A DNA stretch of 52,341 bases from an uncultured Ruminococcus sp. (GTDB lineage: Bacteria; Bacillota; Clostridia; Oscillospirales; Acutalibacteraceae): positions 38,794 through 91,134 of the forward strand of contig CADBCC010000013.1 in assembly GCA_902793125.1 (NCBI GenBank), given 5' to 3'. Both the position numbers and the translations under genes were made by a program. The notes below the pieces were generated by a model. The model did no database searches and was not told the origin of the DNA. It worked only from the letters and a program-made list of their open reading frames with translations. This document shows positions 17,832-25,389 of the stretch, piece after piece (the stretch's first letter is position 1; each line of letters opens with the position of its first letter).

Positions 17832-18611
17832 ATGGTACTTGATTTAATTATTTTAGCTATTGCTTTACTGCTTGTCGTTTTGGGAGCGGTAAGAGGAATC
17901 GCGAAAACATTGCTTAATGTCTTGTGTGTAGCGGCGTCCTCCATTTGCTCTTATTTAGGAGCGGGATTGCTTTCTAATATTATTTATACTTCGGTAATTT
18001 CCCCGGTGATAACGAGCAGAATAACCGATTCCATGGCGGATTCCACTGCTTCTGCATCTACAATAATTCAGGAAGCGATTGACGGACTTCCCGCTTTTGT
18101 GGTCGGAATTTTTGATACATTCGGAATTACGCTCGACTCTTTGTCGAAGTCCGCGAACTCATCAATCACCGGCGCGGGCGCGAATGTGACACAGTCGGTT
18201 GACTTCGCCTTAAAGCCCGTAATTACTTCCGTTTTAAGCGTTATTTTTGTTATCGCTCTGTTTATTGTTTTTATGTTTGTTTTTAAGATGGTAGCAAAAA
18301 AGCTTGAAAGAATTTTCCATATTCCGATTGTTGGAACATTAAACCGTATTTTAGGCGGAGCTCTCGGACTTGCGGAAGCGGCACTAATCTGTGTGGTCGG
18401 AATTATGGTATTAAAGGTAATGTTCTTCTTCTCTCAGGAGCCGTTTATTTCGGCGGAGTTGATTTCGCAATCGGTGATTTTCTCGGCGATATATAATTCC
18501 GAGACTCTCGGGAATATAACCGGATTTTTAGGTATTGGTAATAATTTAGTACAGACTGTTTCCGGAGTTATTGATTCAAAAGCTTCCGAAGCGCAGTCGG
18601 TAATTGAGTGA
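17832..18611 (+). CDS. CvpA family membrane protein
   Basis: The 259-residue protein begins with the CvpA-type helix and motif (LDLIILAIALLLVVLGAVRGIAKTLLN). It has a central variable Ser/Thr-rich extracytoplasmic loop and two further helices ending in the conserved IPIVGTLNRILGGALGLAEA segment. CvpA proteins are named from colicin V production in E. coli; their role in Firmicutes is not defined. AAGAGGTAG precedes the ATG. It is part of the DUF5711-cvpA-pgsA run. Confidence 0.85.
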   Translation: MVLDLIILAIALLLVVLGAVRGIAKTLLNVLCVAASSICSYLGAGLLSNIIYTSVISPVITSRITDSMADSTASASTIIQEAIDGLPAFVVGIFDTFGITLDSLSKSANSSITGAGANVTQSVDFALKPVITSVLSVIFVIALFIVFMFVFKMVAKKLERIFHIPIVGTLNRILGGALGLAEAALICVVGIMVLKVMFFFSQEPFISAELISQSVIFSAIYNSETLGNITGFLGIGNNLVQTVSGVIDSKASEAQSVIE

Positions 18612-18627
18612 TAAGATGAGGTAAGGT

Positions 18628-19209
18628 ATGTTTAAGGACGTAAAACCGCAGGATTGGCTTACAATTCCAAATATTTTGTCATTTTTCCGTATAGTTCTAA
18701 TAGCGCCGTTTGTTTACTTTTTTCTCCAAAAGAATTATGTTGCGGCGGCGGTAATGCTTATTCTCTCGGGATTATCCGACGCCTGCGACGGATTTATAGC
18801 GAGAAGGTTTAATCAGGTAACCGAACTCGGAAAAATGCTTGACCCGATAGCGGATAAACTGACGTTAATCGCGATAATGGTTTGTATTACGATTTTTTCG
18901 CCTATTGTACTTCCCGTTATGATTGTACTTATTTTAAAAGATGTAATAATGTTAATCGGCGGTTCAAGACTCGTAAAAACGGGAATAGCGCCTCCCGCGG
19001 CTAAATGGTACGGAAAGTTAGGCACATTGTTGTTTTATGTTTCGGTATGTCTTATTGTGTTTTTAAAAGCGGCGTTTAATTATGAAAACGATATACTTTC
19101 GGTTACGCTTTTATCCGTAACCACGGCTGTTATGGTTTTCGCTTTAATAAAGTATTTTCTTGTATATATTTCATTGTTAAAAGAATCAGATAAAGAGAAA
19201 AAGGAGTAA
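18628..19209 (+). CDS. pgsA: CDP-diacylglycerol--glycerol-3-phosphate 3-phosphatidyltransferase
   Basis: This 193-residue membrane enzyme has the CDP-alcohol phosphotransferase motif DxxDGxxARx8GxxxDxxxD exactly, using D51, D54, G55, A58, R59, G68, D72 and D76. The N-terminal TIPNILSFFRI is typical of PgsA. It makes phosphatidylglycerophosphate, the committed step to phosphatidylglycerol, at the inner face of the membrane. It lies immediately before the ClpE-like gene with only 3 bases between stop and start, so the two are probably co-transcribed. Confidence 0.94.
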   Translation: MFKDVKPQDWLTIPNILSFFRIVLIAPFVYFFLQKNYVAAAVMLILSGLSDACDGFIARRFNQVTELGKMLDPIADKLTLIAIMVCITIFSPIVLPVMIVLILKDVIMLIGGSRLVKTGIAPPAAKWYGKLGTLLFYVSVCLIVFLKAAFNYENDILSVTLLSVTTAVMVFALIKYFLVYISLLKESDKEKKE

Positions 19210-19212
19210 TTT

Positions 19213-21549
19213 ATGACTTGTAGTAAATGCGGAAAACGTCCCGCAGTTGTATTTGTTTCCAATAACGCGGGTGACGCTCCGACAAAAGGATATTGTCTTT
19301 CCTGCGCTAAGGAAATGGGAATAAAACCCGTTGAGGATTTAATAAGTAAGATGGGACTTTCCGACGAGGATCTCGAAACCGTCCAGGACCAGATGGATTC
19401 GCTTATGAGCGACGACGGTATGAAAGACCTTATGGAAAGTATGAACGTTGAAAACCTTGCCGAGCAGATGGAACAGTTCCAGGAGCAGAGCGAGGATAAC
19501 GGCGATTTTACACCCGGAGGAACTCCCACCTTCCCGTTCTTTAATAATCTTTTCGGAAACGCCGATACACAGAAGCAAAATTCCGGTGAAGGCAAAGAAC
19601 GCAGAGACAGAAGAAAAAGCCGTAAACACGATAAAAAGAGAAAGCACTTGAATCTCTACTGCGAGAACCTTACCGAAAAGGCTAAGGAAGGAAGAATTGA
19701 TAATATTGTCGGACGGGATAAGGAAATCGAAAGGGTTATCCAGATTTTATCCCGCCGTACAAAAAACAATCCCTGCTTAATCGGCGAGCCCGGCGTAGGT
19801 AAAACCGCTATTGCCGAAGGTCTCGCGCTGAGAATTGCTTCGGGAAAAGTTCCTTTACGCCTTGTTGAAAAGGAAATCTATCTTTTAGACCTTACGTCTC
19901 TTGTAGCGGGAACTCAGTTCAGAGGCCAGTTCGAAAGCCGTATAAAAGGTCTTACCCAGGAGATTAAGGAAGCCGGAAATATTATTTTGTTTATTGACGA
20001 GGTACATAATCTTGTCGGAGCCGGCGACAGCAGCGAAGGTACTATGAACGCCGCTAATATTCTTAAACCCGCGCTGTCAAGGGGCGAGGTGCAGGTTATC
20101 GGCGCGACAACCTTTAACGAGTACAGAAAGCATATCGAAAAGGACAGCGCCCTCGAAAGACGTTTCCAGCCCGTTAAGGTAGGGGAGCCGTCTATCGCCG
20201 AAACAATTGAAGTAATTAACGGCGTAAAAGGCTACTACGAGAGCCACCACAGAGTAAAAGTGGATGAAGATATAGTAAGAAAGACAGTAATACTGTCCGA
20301 AAGATATATTAACGACAGATTTCTGCCCGATAAGGCAATTGACCTGCTTGATGAGAGCTGCGCCTGCGCCGCGCTTCGAAATAAGGAAATGGAAAAGTAC
20401 GACCGCCTTATGATGAGCAAAAAGCGTTTAAGCGCCGAGATGGAGGAGATTGAAGCCGAGGAAGAAGTTAATTACGAAAAATTAGCCGACGTCCGTTCTA
20501 AAATCGCCCGAACCGATACAGAGATCTCCGAGATTGATATGGATAAGGTTAACGCTCCTGTAACCGAGGAGGATATAGCGAAAGTTATCGAACTCTGGAC
20601 GGGAATTCCCTCGAGCCGTATTCGCGAAAACGAGCTCAGCAAGCTTGCTGATTTAGAGAGTGAACTTAAAAAGAAGATTATCGGCCAGGACGAAGCTGTT
20701 GAAGCTTTGGCGGCGGCGATAAGAAGAAGCAGAGTGCAGATTTCTCCCCGAAGACGTCCCGCCTCATTTATATTCGTAGGCCCCACAGGCGTCGGAAAAA
20801 CCGAGCTTGTAAAAGTCCTTTCGCAGCAGCTTTTCGATACTCCCGAAACTTTAATACGCCTCGATATGTCCGAGTTTATGGAGAAGCATTCGGTGTCTAA
20901 AATCATCGGTTCGCCTCCGGGATACGTCGGCTATGACGAAGCGGGCCAGGTGACGGAAAAAGTCCGCCGCCGTCCGTATTCGGTACTCCTATTCGACGAG
21001 GTTGAAAAGGCTCATCCCGATGTGCTGAATATTCTGCTCCAGATACTCGACGAGGGAAGAGTTACCGACGCCCAGGGAAGAACGATAAACTTTGAAAATA
21101 CGGTAATTGTAATGACCTCAAACGCCGGTTCCGAAAAGCGTGAAAACGCGCTCGGATTCGGTAAGCAGGAGGACGATGTTGTAAAAGAAAGAGCGATGAA
21201 AGGACTGAAAGAGTTCCTGCGTCCCGAGTTTATCGCCCGTGTGGACGAGGTGCTTGTGTTCAGAAGTCTTAACCACGATGATTACAAGGCGATAGCCGCT
21301 TTAATGCTCGACGAGTACAAAGAACCTCTCGCCGAAAAGGGAATCAAGCTCAGCTATAACGAGAATGTCTGCGAGTTTGTCGCCGAAAAAGCGGCAAGCG
21401 GTACAAGCGGAGCGCGTGACCTTAGAAACTTTATCCGCAAGAATATTGAGGATAAGATTACAAACGAGATTATCGCGCACAGAGACGGCGAGCTTGCCGC
21501 GGTTAATGTGTTTGTTGATAATGATGAGGTTAAGCTTGAAACAATTTAA
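19213..21549 (+). CDS. ClpE/ClpC-like AAA+ unfoldase with N-terminal zinc finger
   Basis: The 778-residue Hsp100 protein begins with a four-cysteine zinc finger (C3, C6, C28, C31) as in ClpE and McsA. An acidic Gln/Met-rich linker and a basic stretch (residues about 130-150) follow. Nucleotide-binding domain 1 has Walker [10 protein letters not shown] near residue 192 and Walker B LFIDEVHN; a short coiled-coil middle segment lies near residues 400-450. Domain 2 has Walker [10 protein letters not shown] near residue 523, then the C-terminal D2-small domain. The double Clp_N repeat of ClpC is absent. It should unfold substrates for ClpP. GGAG lies before the ATG. A terminator follows. Confidence 0.92.
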   Translation: MTCSKCGKRPAVVFVSNNAGDAPTKGYCLSCAKEMGIKPVEDLISKMGLSDEDLETVQDQMDSLMSDDGMKDLMESMNVENLAEQMEQFQEQSEDNGDFTPGGTPTFPFFNNLFGNADTQKQNSGEGKERRDRRKSRKHDKKRKHLNLYCENLTEKAKEGRIDNIVGRDKEIERVIQILSRRTKNNPCLIGEPGVGKTAIAEGLALRIASGKVPLRLVEKEIYLLDLTSLVAGTQFRGQFESRIKGLTQEIKEAGNIILFIDEVHNLVGAGDSSEGTMNAANILKPALSRGEVQVIGATTFNEYRKHIEKDSALERRFQPVKVGEPSIAETIEVINGVKGYYESHHRVKVDEDIVRKTVILSERYINDRFLPDKAIDLLDESCACAALRNKEMEKYDRLMMSKKRLSAEMEEIEAEEEVNYEKLADVRSKIARTDTEISEIDMDKVNAPVTEEDIAKVIELWTGIPSSRIRENELSKLADLESELKKKIIGQDEAVEALAAAIRRSRVQISPRRRPASFIFVGPTGVGKTELVKVLSQQLFDTPETLIRLDMSEFMEKHSVSKIIGSPPGYVGYDEAGQVTEKVRRRPYSVLLFDEVEKAHPDVLNILLQILDEGRVTDAQGRTINFENTVIVMTSNAGSEKRENALGFGKQEDDVVKERAMKGLKEFLRPEFIARVDEVLVFRSLNHDDYKAIAALMLDEYKEPLAEKGIKLSYNENVCEFVAEKAASGTSGARDLRNFIRKNIEDKITNEIIAHRDGELAAVNVFVDNDEVKLETI

Positions 21550-21577
21550 CAATTAAGTAATTTGATATTTTATATTA

Positions 21578-21614
21578 AAGGAACAGACAGTAAACATTGT
21601 CTGTTCCTTATTTC
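21578..21614 (+). terminator. Intrinsic terminator after the ClpE-like gene
   Basis: A perfect 12-bp stem (AAGGAACAGACA / TGTCTGTTCCTT) with an 8-base loop, followed by ATTTCTT. Confidence 0.85.
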
Positions 21615-21617
21615 TTA

Positions 21618-21664
21618 TTGACTAAATTACAATTATATGGTATGATTTGTATAACAAATCATAC
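21618..21664 (+). promoter_or_regulatory. Promoter with an 11-bp-arm palindromic operator over the -10 box
   Basis: TTGACT at 21618-21623 and TATGAT at 21641-21646 have 17-base spacing. The -10 box is embedded in a perfect inverted repeat, GTATGATTTGT (21640-21650), ATA, ACAAATCATAC (21654-21664). A dimeric repressor bound here would block polymerase. The AbrB-type protein encoded next is the obvious candidate for autoregulation, by inference only. Confidence 0.85.
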
Positions 21665-21680
21665 TTTAGAGGTGAGGATT

Positions 21681-21887
21681 ATGGCAACGCCGAAAGGGAA
21701 ATACGCGTGGACGGCTACAGTAGGAGAAAAAGGACAAATTGTTATTCCTAAACAGGCACGCGAGATATTCAGTATTAAACCGGGGGATACGCTCCTGCTT
21801 TTAGGCGACGAAAAAAACGGTATAGCTATTCCGAATAAGGGAGCTTTCTCGCATATTTTTGATTCGGTTTTTGATGGAAAGGACTAA
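21681..21887 (+). CDS. AbrB/SpoVT-family DNA-binding regulator
   Basis: The 68-residue protein has a swapped-hairpin AbrB fold pattern: WTATVGEKGQIVIPKQAREIFSIKPGDTLLLLGDE, closely matching the consensus of SpoVT/AbrB DNA-binding domains. The short tail after it (about residues 47-68) may mediate oligomerisation. ATG at 21681 has GAGGTGAGG upstream; an earlier in-frame ATG region overlaps the promoter and is unlikely to be used. The stop is 2 bases before the glycosyltransferase ATG, so the two form a regulator-effector operon under the palindromic promoter. Confidence 0.9.
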   Translation: MATPKGKYAWTATVGEKGQIVIPKQAREIFSIKPGDTLLLLGDEKNGIAIPNKGAFSHIFDSVFDGKD

Positions 21888-21889
21888 AA

Positions 21890-23287
21890 ATGAAGAAAAT
21901 ATTTTTATTCAGTATTCCCGCTCACGGACATACCAACCCTATGCTTCCCGTAGCGGCAAAGCTGGTTGATCGAGGAAATAAGGTGTACTTTTTCTCGTTT
22001 AAAGAGTTTGAGGAAAAAATTAATAATACTGGTTCAGAGTTTATAGAATGTGATTCGTTTTTACCCAAGTTAAATGAGAACGAATTAGCGGGATTGAAAA
22101 GCGTCTCAACTACCGAGATGACTATTCAGGATATCAGAACCACATTGAATATGGATAAGTTTCTTGAAGAAAAGTTTAAAGCGATTAAGCCCGATGTTGT
22201 ATATACCGACTCCGTGTGCTTCTGGGGTAAATTAAACGCGTTGAAGCACAATATCCCGATGGTTGTATCCACAAGCACATTCGCTTTTAATCAGATGTCG
22301 TCTCAATATATGAAGTATAGTCCGAAAGAGCTTGCGGATATGATATTCGGACTTCCGAAAATCTCGAAGGAGCTAAAAAAACTCAGACCGTACGGTTACA
22401 ATGTTAAAAACGCGCTTTCGCTTGTACAAAGTGATAATAAAACCGATTCAATTGTTTATACCTCGAGAAGATTTCAGCCGTTTGCCGAGAGTTATTCCGA
22501 CCATTATCTATTTGTCGGTCCTTCTGTTTTCTCGGATAAAACTCCCGATAAAGAAAAGGAAAGACCGCTTGTATATATCGCGCTCGGTACCGTTATAAAC
22601 GAACGACCCGATTTTTACAAAAAGTGTATTGACGCGCTTAAAAATGAAGATGTTGACGTAATTATTTCCTGCGGACTAACTACCGATATAAAGCTTTTGG
22701 GTGAATTGCCCGCGAAAATAAAAGTTTTTCCGCGCGTAGACCAGCCTGACGTTCTTTCTAAAGCGGATGTTTTTATAACTCACTGCGGGATGAACAGCGT
22801 AAGCGAAAGCTTATATATGGCGACTCCTATGCTGCTTTATCCGCAGACAAGTGAGCAGTTTGCCGTAGCGAGAAGGGCGCGGGAGATAGGCGCGGGAATA
22901 ATTATGGAGGATGATTCTGTAGAGGGGATAGCTTCCTCGGTAAAAAAGATTCTTGAAAACGACAGTTATTCCAAAGCGGCAAAAGCTTGCTGCGATGATT
23001 TTAGAGCGTGTCCGGGCTCGGAAGGCGCGGCTGAGTTCATAGAAAACGCTCCGCATAAATCAAACGGCATAGACCTGATTGTCGAGGTTAATAAGAAAAC
23101 GGGTTTGTTTCAAATAATATTTTGGGCAATAATAGTATCCGTGATGTTAATCGTCGGGTTTTCGGCGGGCTGGATATATATTTGGATGATAGGTATTCCC
23201 GCCGGTGTATTATCATATCCTATAGCTAAGTTTGCGCAAAAACTGATTTATAATAAAATAAAAACTAAATATCAGAAAAAATATTAA
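21890..23287 (+). CDS. GT1-family UDP-glycosyltransferase (macrolide-glycosyltransferase-like) with C-terminal membrane helices
   Basis: The protein has 465 residues. The N-terminal acceptor half starts IFLFSIPAHGHTNPMLPVA, with the catalytic-type His12. The C-terminal donor half carries VYIALGTV and ITHCGMNSVSESLYMATPMLLYPQTSEQ, the sugar-nucleotide binding motif of the YjiC/OleD/MGT group. Members glycosylate macrolides, flavonoids and other small molecules. Two hydrophobic helices at about residues 403-440 are added after the GT-B fold and end in a basic tail, suggesting membrane attachment, which is unusual for this group. AbrB-type regulation next to it fits an inducible detoxification role, by inference. 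Confidence 0.88.
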   Translation: MKKIFLFSIPAHGHTNPMLPVAAKLVDRGNKVYFFSFKEFEEKINNTGSEFIECDSFLPKLNENELAGLKSVSTTEMTIQDIRTTLNMDKFLEEKFKAIKPDVVYTDSVCFWGKLNALKHNIPMVVSTSTFAFNQMSSQYMKYSPKELADMIFGLPKISKELKKLRPYGYNVKNALSLVQSDNKTDSIVYTSRRFQPFAESYSDHYLFVGPSVFSDKTPDKEKERPLVYIALGTVINERPDFYKKCIDALKNEDVDVIISCGLTTDIKLLGELPAKIKVFPRVDQPDVLSKADVFITHCGMNSVSESLYMATPMLLYPQTSEQFAVARRAREIGAGIIMEDDSVEGIASSVKKILENDSYSKAAKACCDDFRACPGSEGAAEFIENAPHKSNGIDLIVEVNKKTGLFQIIFWAIIVSVMLIVGFSAGWIYIWMIGIPAGVLSYPIAKFAQKLIYNKIKTKYQKKY

Positions 23288-23319
23288 AAATTGGTTTTAT
23301 ATCATTTGTTTAATTTCTC

Positions 23320-23348
23320 TTGACTACGATATATAAAAATAGTACAAT
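23320..23348 (+). promoter_or_regulatory. Sigma-A-type promoter for the PRTase-like gene
   Basis: TTGACT at 23320-23325, 17-base spacer, TACAAT at 23343-23348. The transcript start would lie about 30 bases before the ATG. Confidence 0.75.
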
Positions 23349-23382
23349 ATATACATGGTATATCCGTATATGGAGGAACATT

Positions 23383-24018
23383 ATGGCACAGGAACATAAA
23401 ATTAGAACCAAAAATAAAAACGTATTTCTGCGAGTAAGAAAAGGGCATTTCGCTACTATGCACAGCCATACTAACTATTATATAGACGTTACTACCCAGA
23501 AAAACCGTCTTTCCGAGGCGAAAGCCGTGGCAAAGGAAATGGTGAAGGCTTACCAGATTAATACAATTGTCGATACAATACTATGTCTTGACGGAACGGA
23601 AGTAATCGGCGCGTTTTTAGCGAACGAACTAACCCAGGATAATTATATAAATTTAAACGCGCACCAGACTATTTATGTGCTTTCTCCGGAATATATCGGA
23701 GGCGGCCAGCTTATGTTCAGAGATAACCTCACTCCGATGTTAGGCGGTAAACACGTTTTGGTTTTAGCCGCTTCGGTTACAACGGGAAAAAGCGCTTTAG
23801 CGGCGATTGACGCGATTAATTACTACAAAGGCTATGTTGAGGGCGTTTCCGCTATTTTCGCAACTGTTGACGAGTGCGACGGCCATCCCGTTAATTCAAT
23901 TTTTAACCCAAATGACCTCGGCGATTACCAGAGCTTTAAGCCCCATCAATGTCCCTATTGCCAAAGAGGCGAGAGAATAGAAGCCCTCGTTAACAGCTAC
24001 GGTTACTCTGCTCTGTAA
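23383..24018 (+). CDS. Orotate-phosphoribosyltransferase-like protein with altered PRPP loop
   Basis: The 211-residue protein has a type I phosphoribosyltransferase-like layout. The PRPP loop, normally two acidic residues before TTG (as in VDDVITTG), here reads VLVLAASVTTGKS (125-137), so both acidic positions are Ala. A CPYC pair (C190, C193) near the C-terminus could bind metal. Loss of the acidic pair suggests a regulatory or non-standard role rather than orotate phosphoribosylation. ATG at 23383 has TGGAGGAAC upstream. The gene has its own promoter and a strong terminator, so it is monocistronic. Confidence 0.75.
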   Translation: MAQEHKIRTKNKNVFLRVRKGHFATMHSHTNYYIDVTTQKNRLSEAKAVAKEMVKAYQINTIVDTILCLDGTEVIGAFLANELTQDNYINLNAHQTIYVLSPEYIGGGQLMFRDNLTPMLGGKHVLVLAASVTTGKSALAAIDAINYYKGYVEGVSAIFATVDECDGHPVNSIFNPNDLGDYQSFKPHQCPYCQRGERIEALVNSYGYSAL

Positions 24019-24035
24019 ATCAGTTATAAAAGCTT
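24013..24035. repeat. 23-bp exact repeat, copy 2
   Basis: Identical to 7765-7787 on the same strand. This copy overlaps the stop codon of the PRTase-like gene (CTG TAA). Confidence 0.7.
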
Positions 24036-24048
24036 AATCAACAAAGAA

Positions 24049-24088
24049 AAGCACCTGACATTTTCCCGTCAGGTGCTTAAATTTTTAT
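24049..24088. terminator. Bidirectional terminator between convergent genes
   Basis: An 11-bp perfect stem (AAGCACCTGAC / GTCAGGTGCTT) with an 8-base loop, followed by AAATTTTTAT on the plus strand and TTTCTTTGTTG on the minus strand. Confidence 0.88.
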
Positions 24089-24089
24089 A

Positions 24090-25274
24090 TCAATTGTTCG
24101 TAACGAAATCCGCTATCTCATCGGGTTCGTCGTCCAGATCCTCGCCGACGTCAATAACCTTCGGCTTTTTACGATATAATATATCGTAAAGCACGGGTAC
24201 AACGAAAAGCGTCATAAGAGTTGAGTAAAGAAGTCCTACGCTTACTACTACCGCCATACTTCTCTGCATAGCGTTGCCCGCGTCCTGAGAGAATACCATA
24301 ACGCTCATGGAAAGAATTGTGGTGAGCGCGGTCATTAGAATCGGCCTCATTCTTGTTTTTCCTGTTTCAATAAGGGCTTTGTGCCGTTCAACGCCTTTAA
24401 TCCTAAGCTTATTAGCGTAGTCTACGAATACGATACCGTTATTTACAACCGTACCCATAAGAATCATAAAGCCCATAAGCGACATCGAGGAAATAGTCAT
24501 TCCGAAAAGTCCGAGACCTATCATTCCGCCTGTAAATGCGAGCGGAACCGTAAAGATAATTATAAACGGAGATAAAAGGCTCTGGAACTGAGCTACCATA
24601 ATAAGATAAATGAGCAAAAATCCGAGCAGAATAGCCTGACCCATCTGTTCAAGCATTTCCTTTGTCTGTACAGCTGAACCCGCTATTTCTATTTCGTAGC
24701 CCGCGGGAGCTTCGTATTTATCTATCTTTTTCTGCATTTCTCTCGAGAGCAGGGTAGCGTTGGCGTTTTCGTCAATCTCGCCGGTTACCTCTAAGTAGGT
24801 CCGCTGGTTTTCTCTTGTAATACTGCTCATCGTATAACCTTTTTCGAAAGTCGCGAACTTTTTAAGCTTATAAGTTTTATTTACGCTTTTGCCGGACGCG
24901 TTTCTTATTGTGGTTGATATTTTGGTGTTCATAAGGTTTTCGTAGGTGAGCTTATGCGTATTATCAACAATTTTTACGTCAACGTTTTTATCGTTTTTCT
25001 TTATTGTTAGCGCCTTTTTCTCGGTTTCGGCTTTTTCGGCAATCTGCGCGAAAATCTGGGCGACGGTGAGTCCGTACTCGGCGGCTCTGTTTTTGTTGAT
25101 ATGAAGCATAATAGTTCGGTCGGACTCGGAAACAGCGTTTTCCGCGCTTTTAATTCCCTTTATTTCTTCCATCATTTTTATAACATCATCGCTGATTTCG
25201 ATAAGTTTGTTCTTATCGTCGCCGAAAATATTAACGGTGAGTCCGCTGCTTGAGAGAGCGCTCATACTTCCCAT
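24090..25274 (-). CDS. RND-family efflux permease, C-terminal part (separated by a frameshift)
   Basis: This 394-residue frame holds the second half of an AcrB-type RND permease: part of the second large extracytoplasmic loop, then membrane helices with VPLAFTGGMIGL, the GTVVNNGIVFVDYAN motif of helix 10-11 and RMRPILMTALTTILSM, ending in an acidic tail. The reading frame is actually open further upstream, to about 25429, where it meets the 862-residue frame. The first ATG (25274) is therefore not a natural start and the piece is unlikely to be translated on its own. Confidence 0.85.
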   Translation of the reverse strand: MGSMSALSSSGLTVNIFGDDKNKLIEISDDVIKMMEEIKGIKSAENAVSESDRTIMLHINKNRAAEYGLTVAQIFAQIAEKAETEKKALTIKKNDKNVDVKIVDNTHKLTYENLMNTKISTTIRNASGKSVNKTYKLKKFATFEKGYTMSSITRENQRTYLEVTGEIDENANATLLSREMQKKIDKYEAPAGYEIEIAGSAVQTKEMLEQMGQAILLGFLLIYLIMVAQFQSLLSPFIIIFTVPLAFTGGMIGLGLFGMTISSMSLMGFMILMGTVVNNGIVFVDYANKLRIKGVERHKALIETGKTRMRPILMTALTTILSMSVMVFSQDAGNAMQRSMAVVVSVGLLYSTLMTLFVVPVLYDILYRKKPKVIDVGEDLDDEPDEIADFVTNN

Positions 25275-25389
25275 AGCGGAGGACGAGGCTGTAATTTTTT
25301 TGCATTTTATATTTTTGGTGTTCTTTTCAATTTCGTTTCTTATATTTTTGTATTCATCGGAAGTTTTAATATTATCTTCGGTCAGAACA

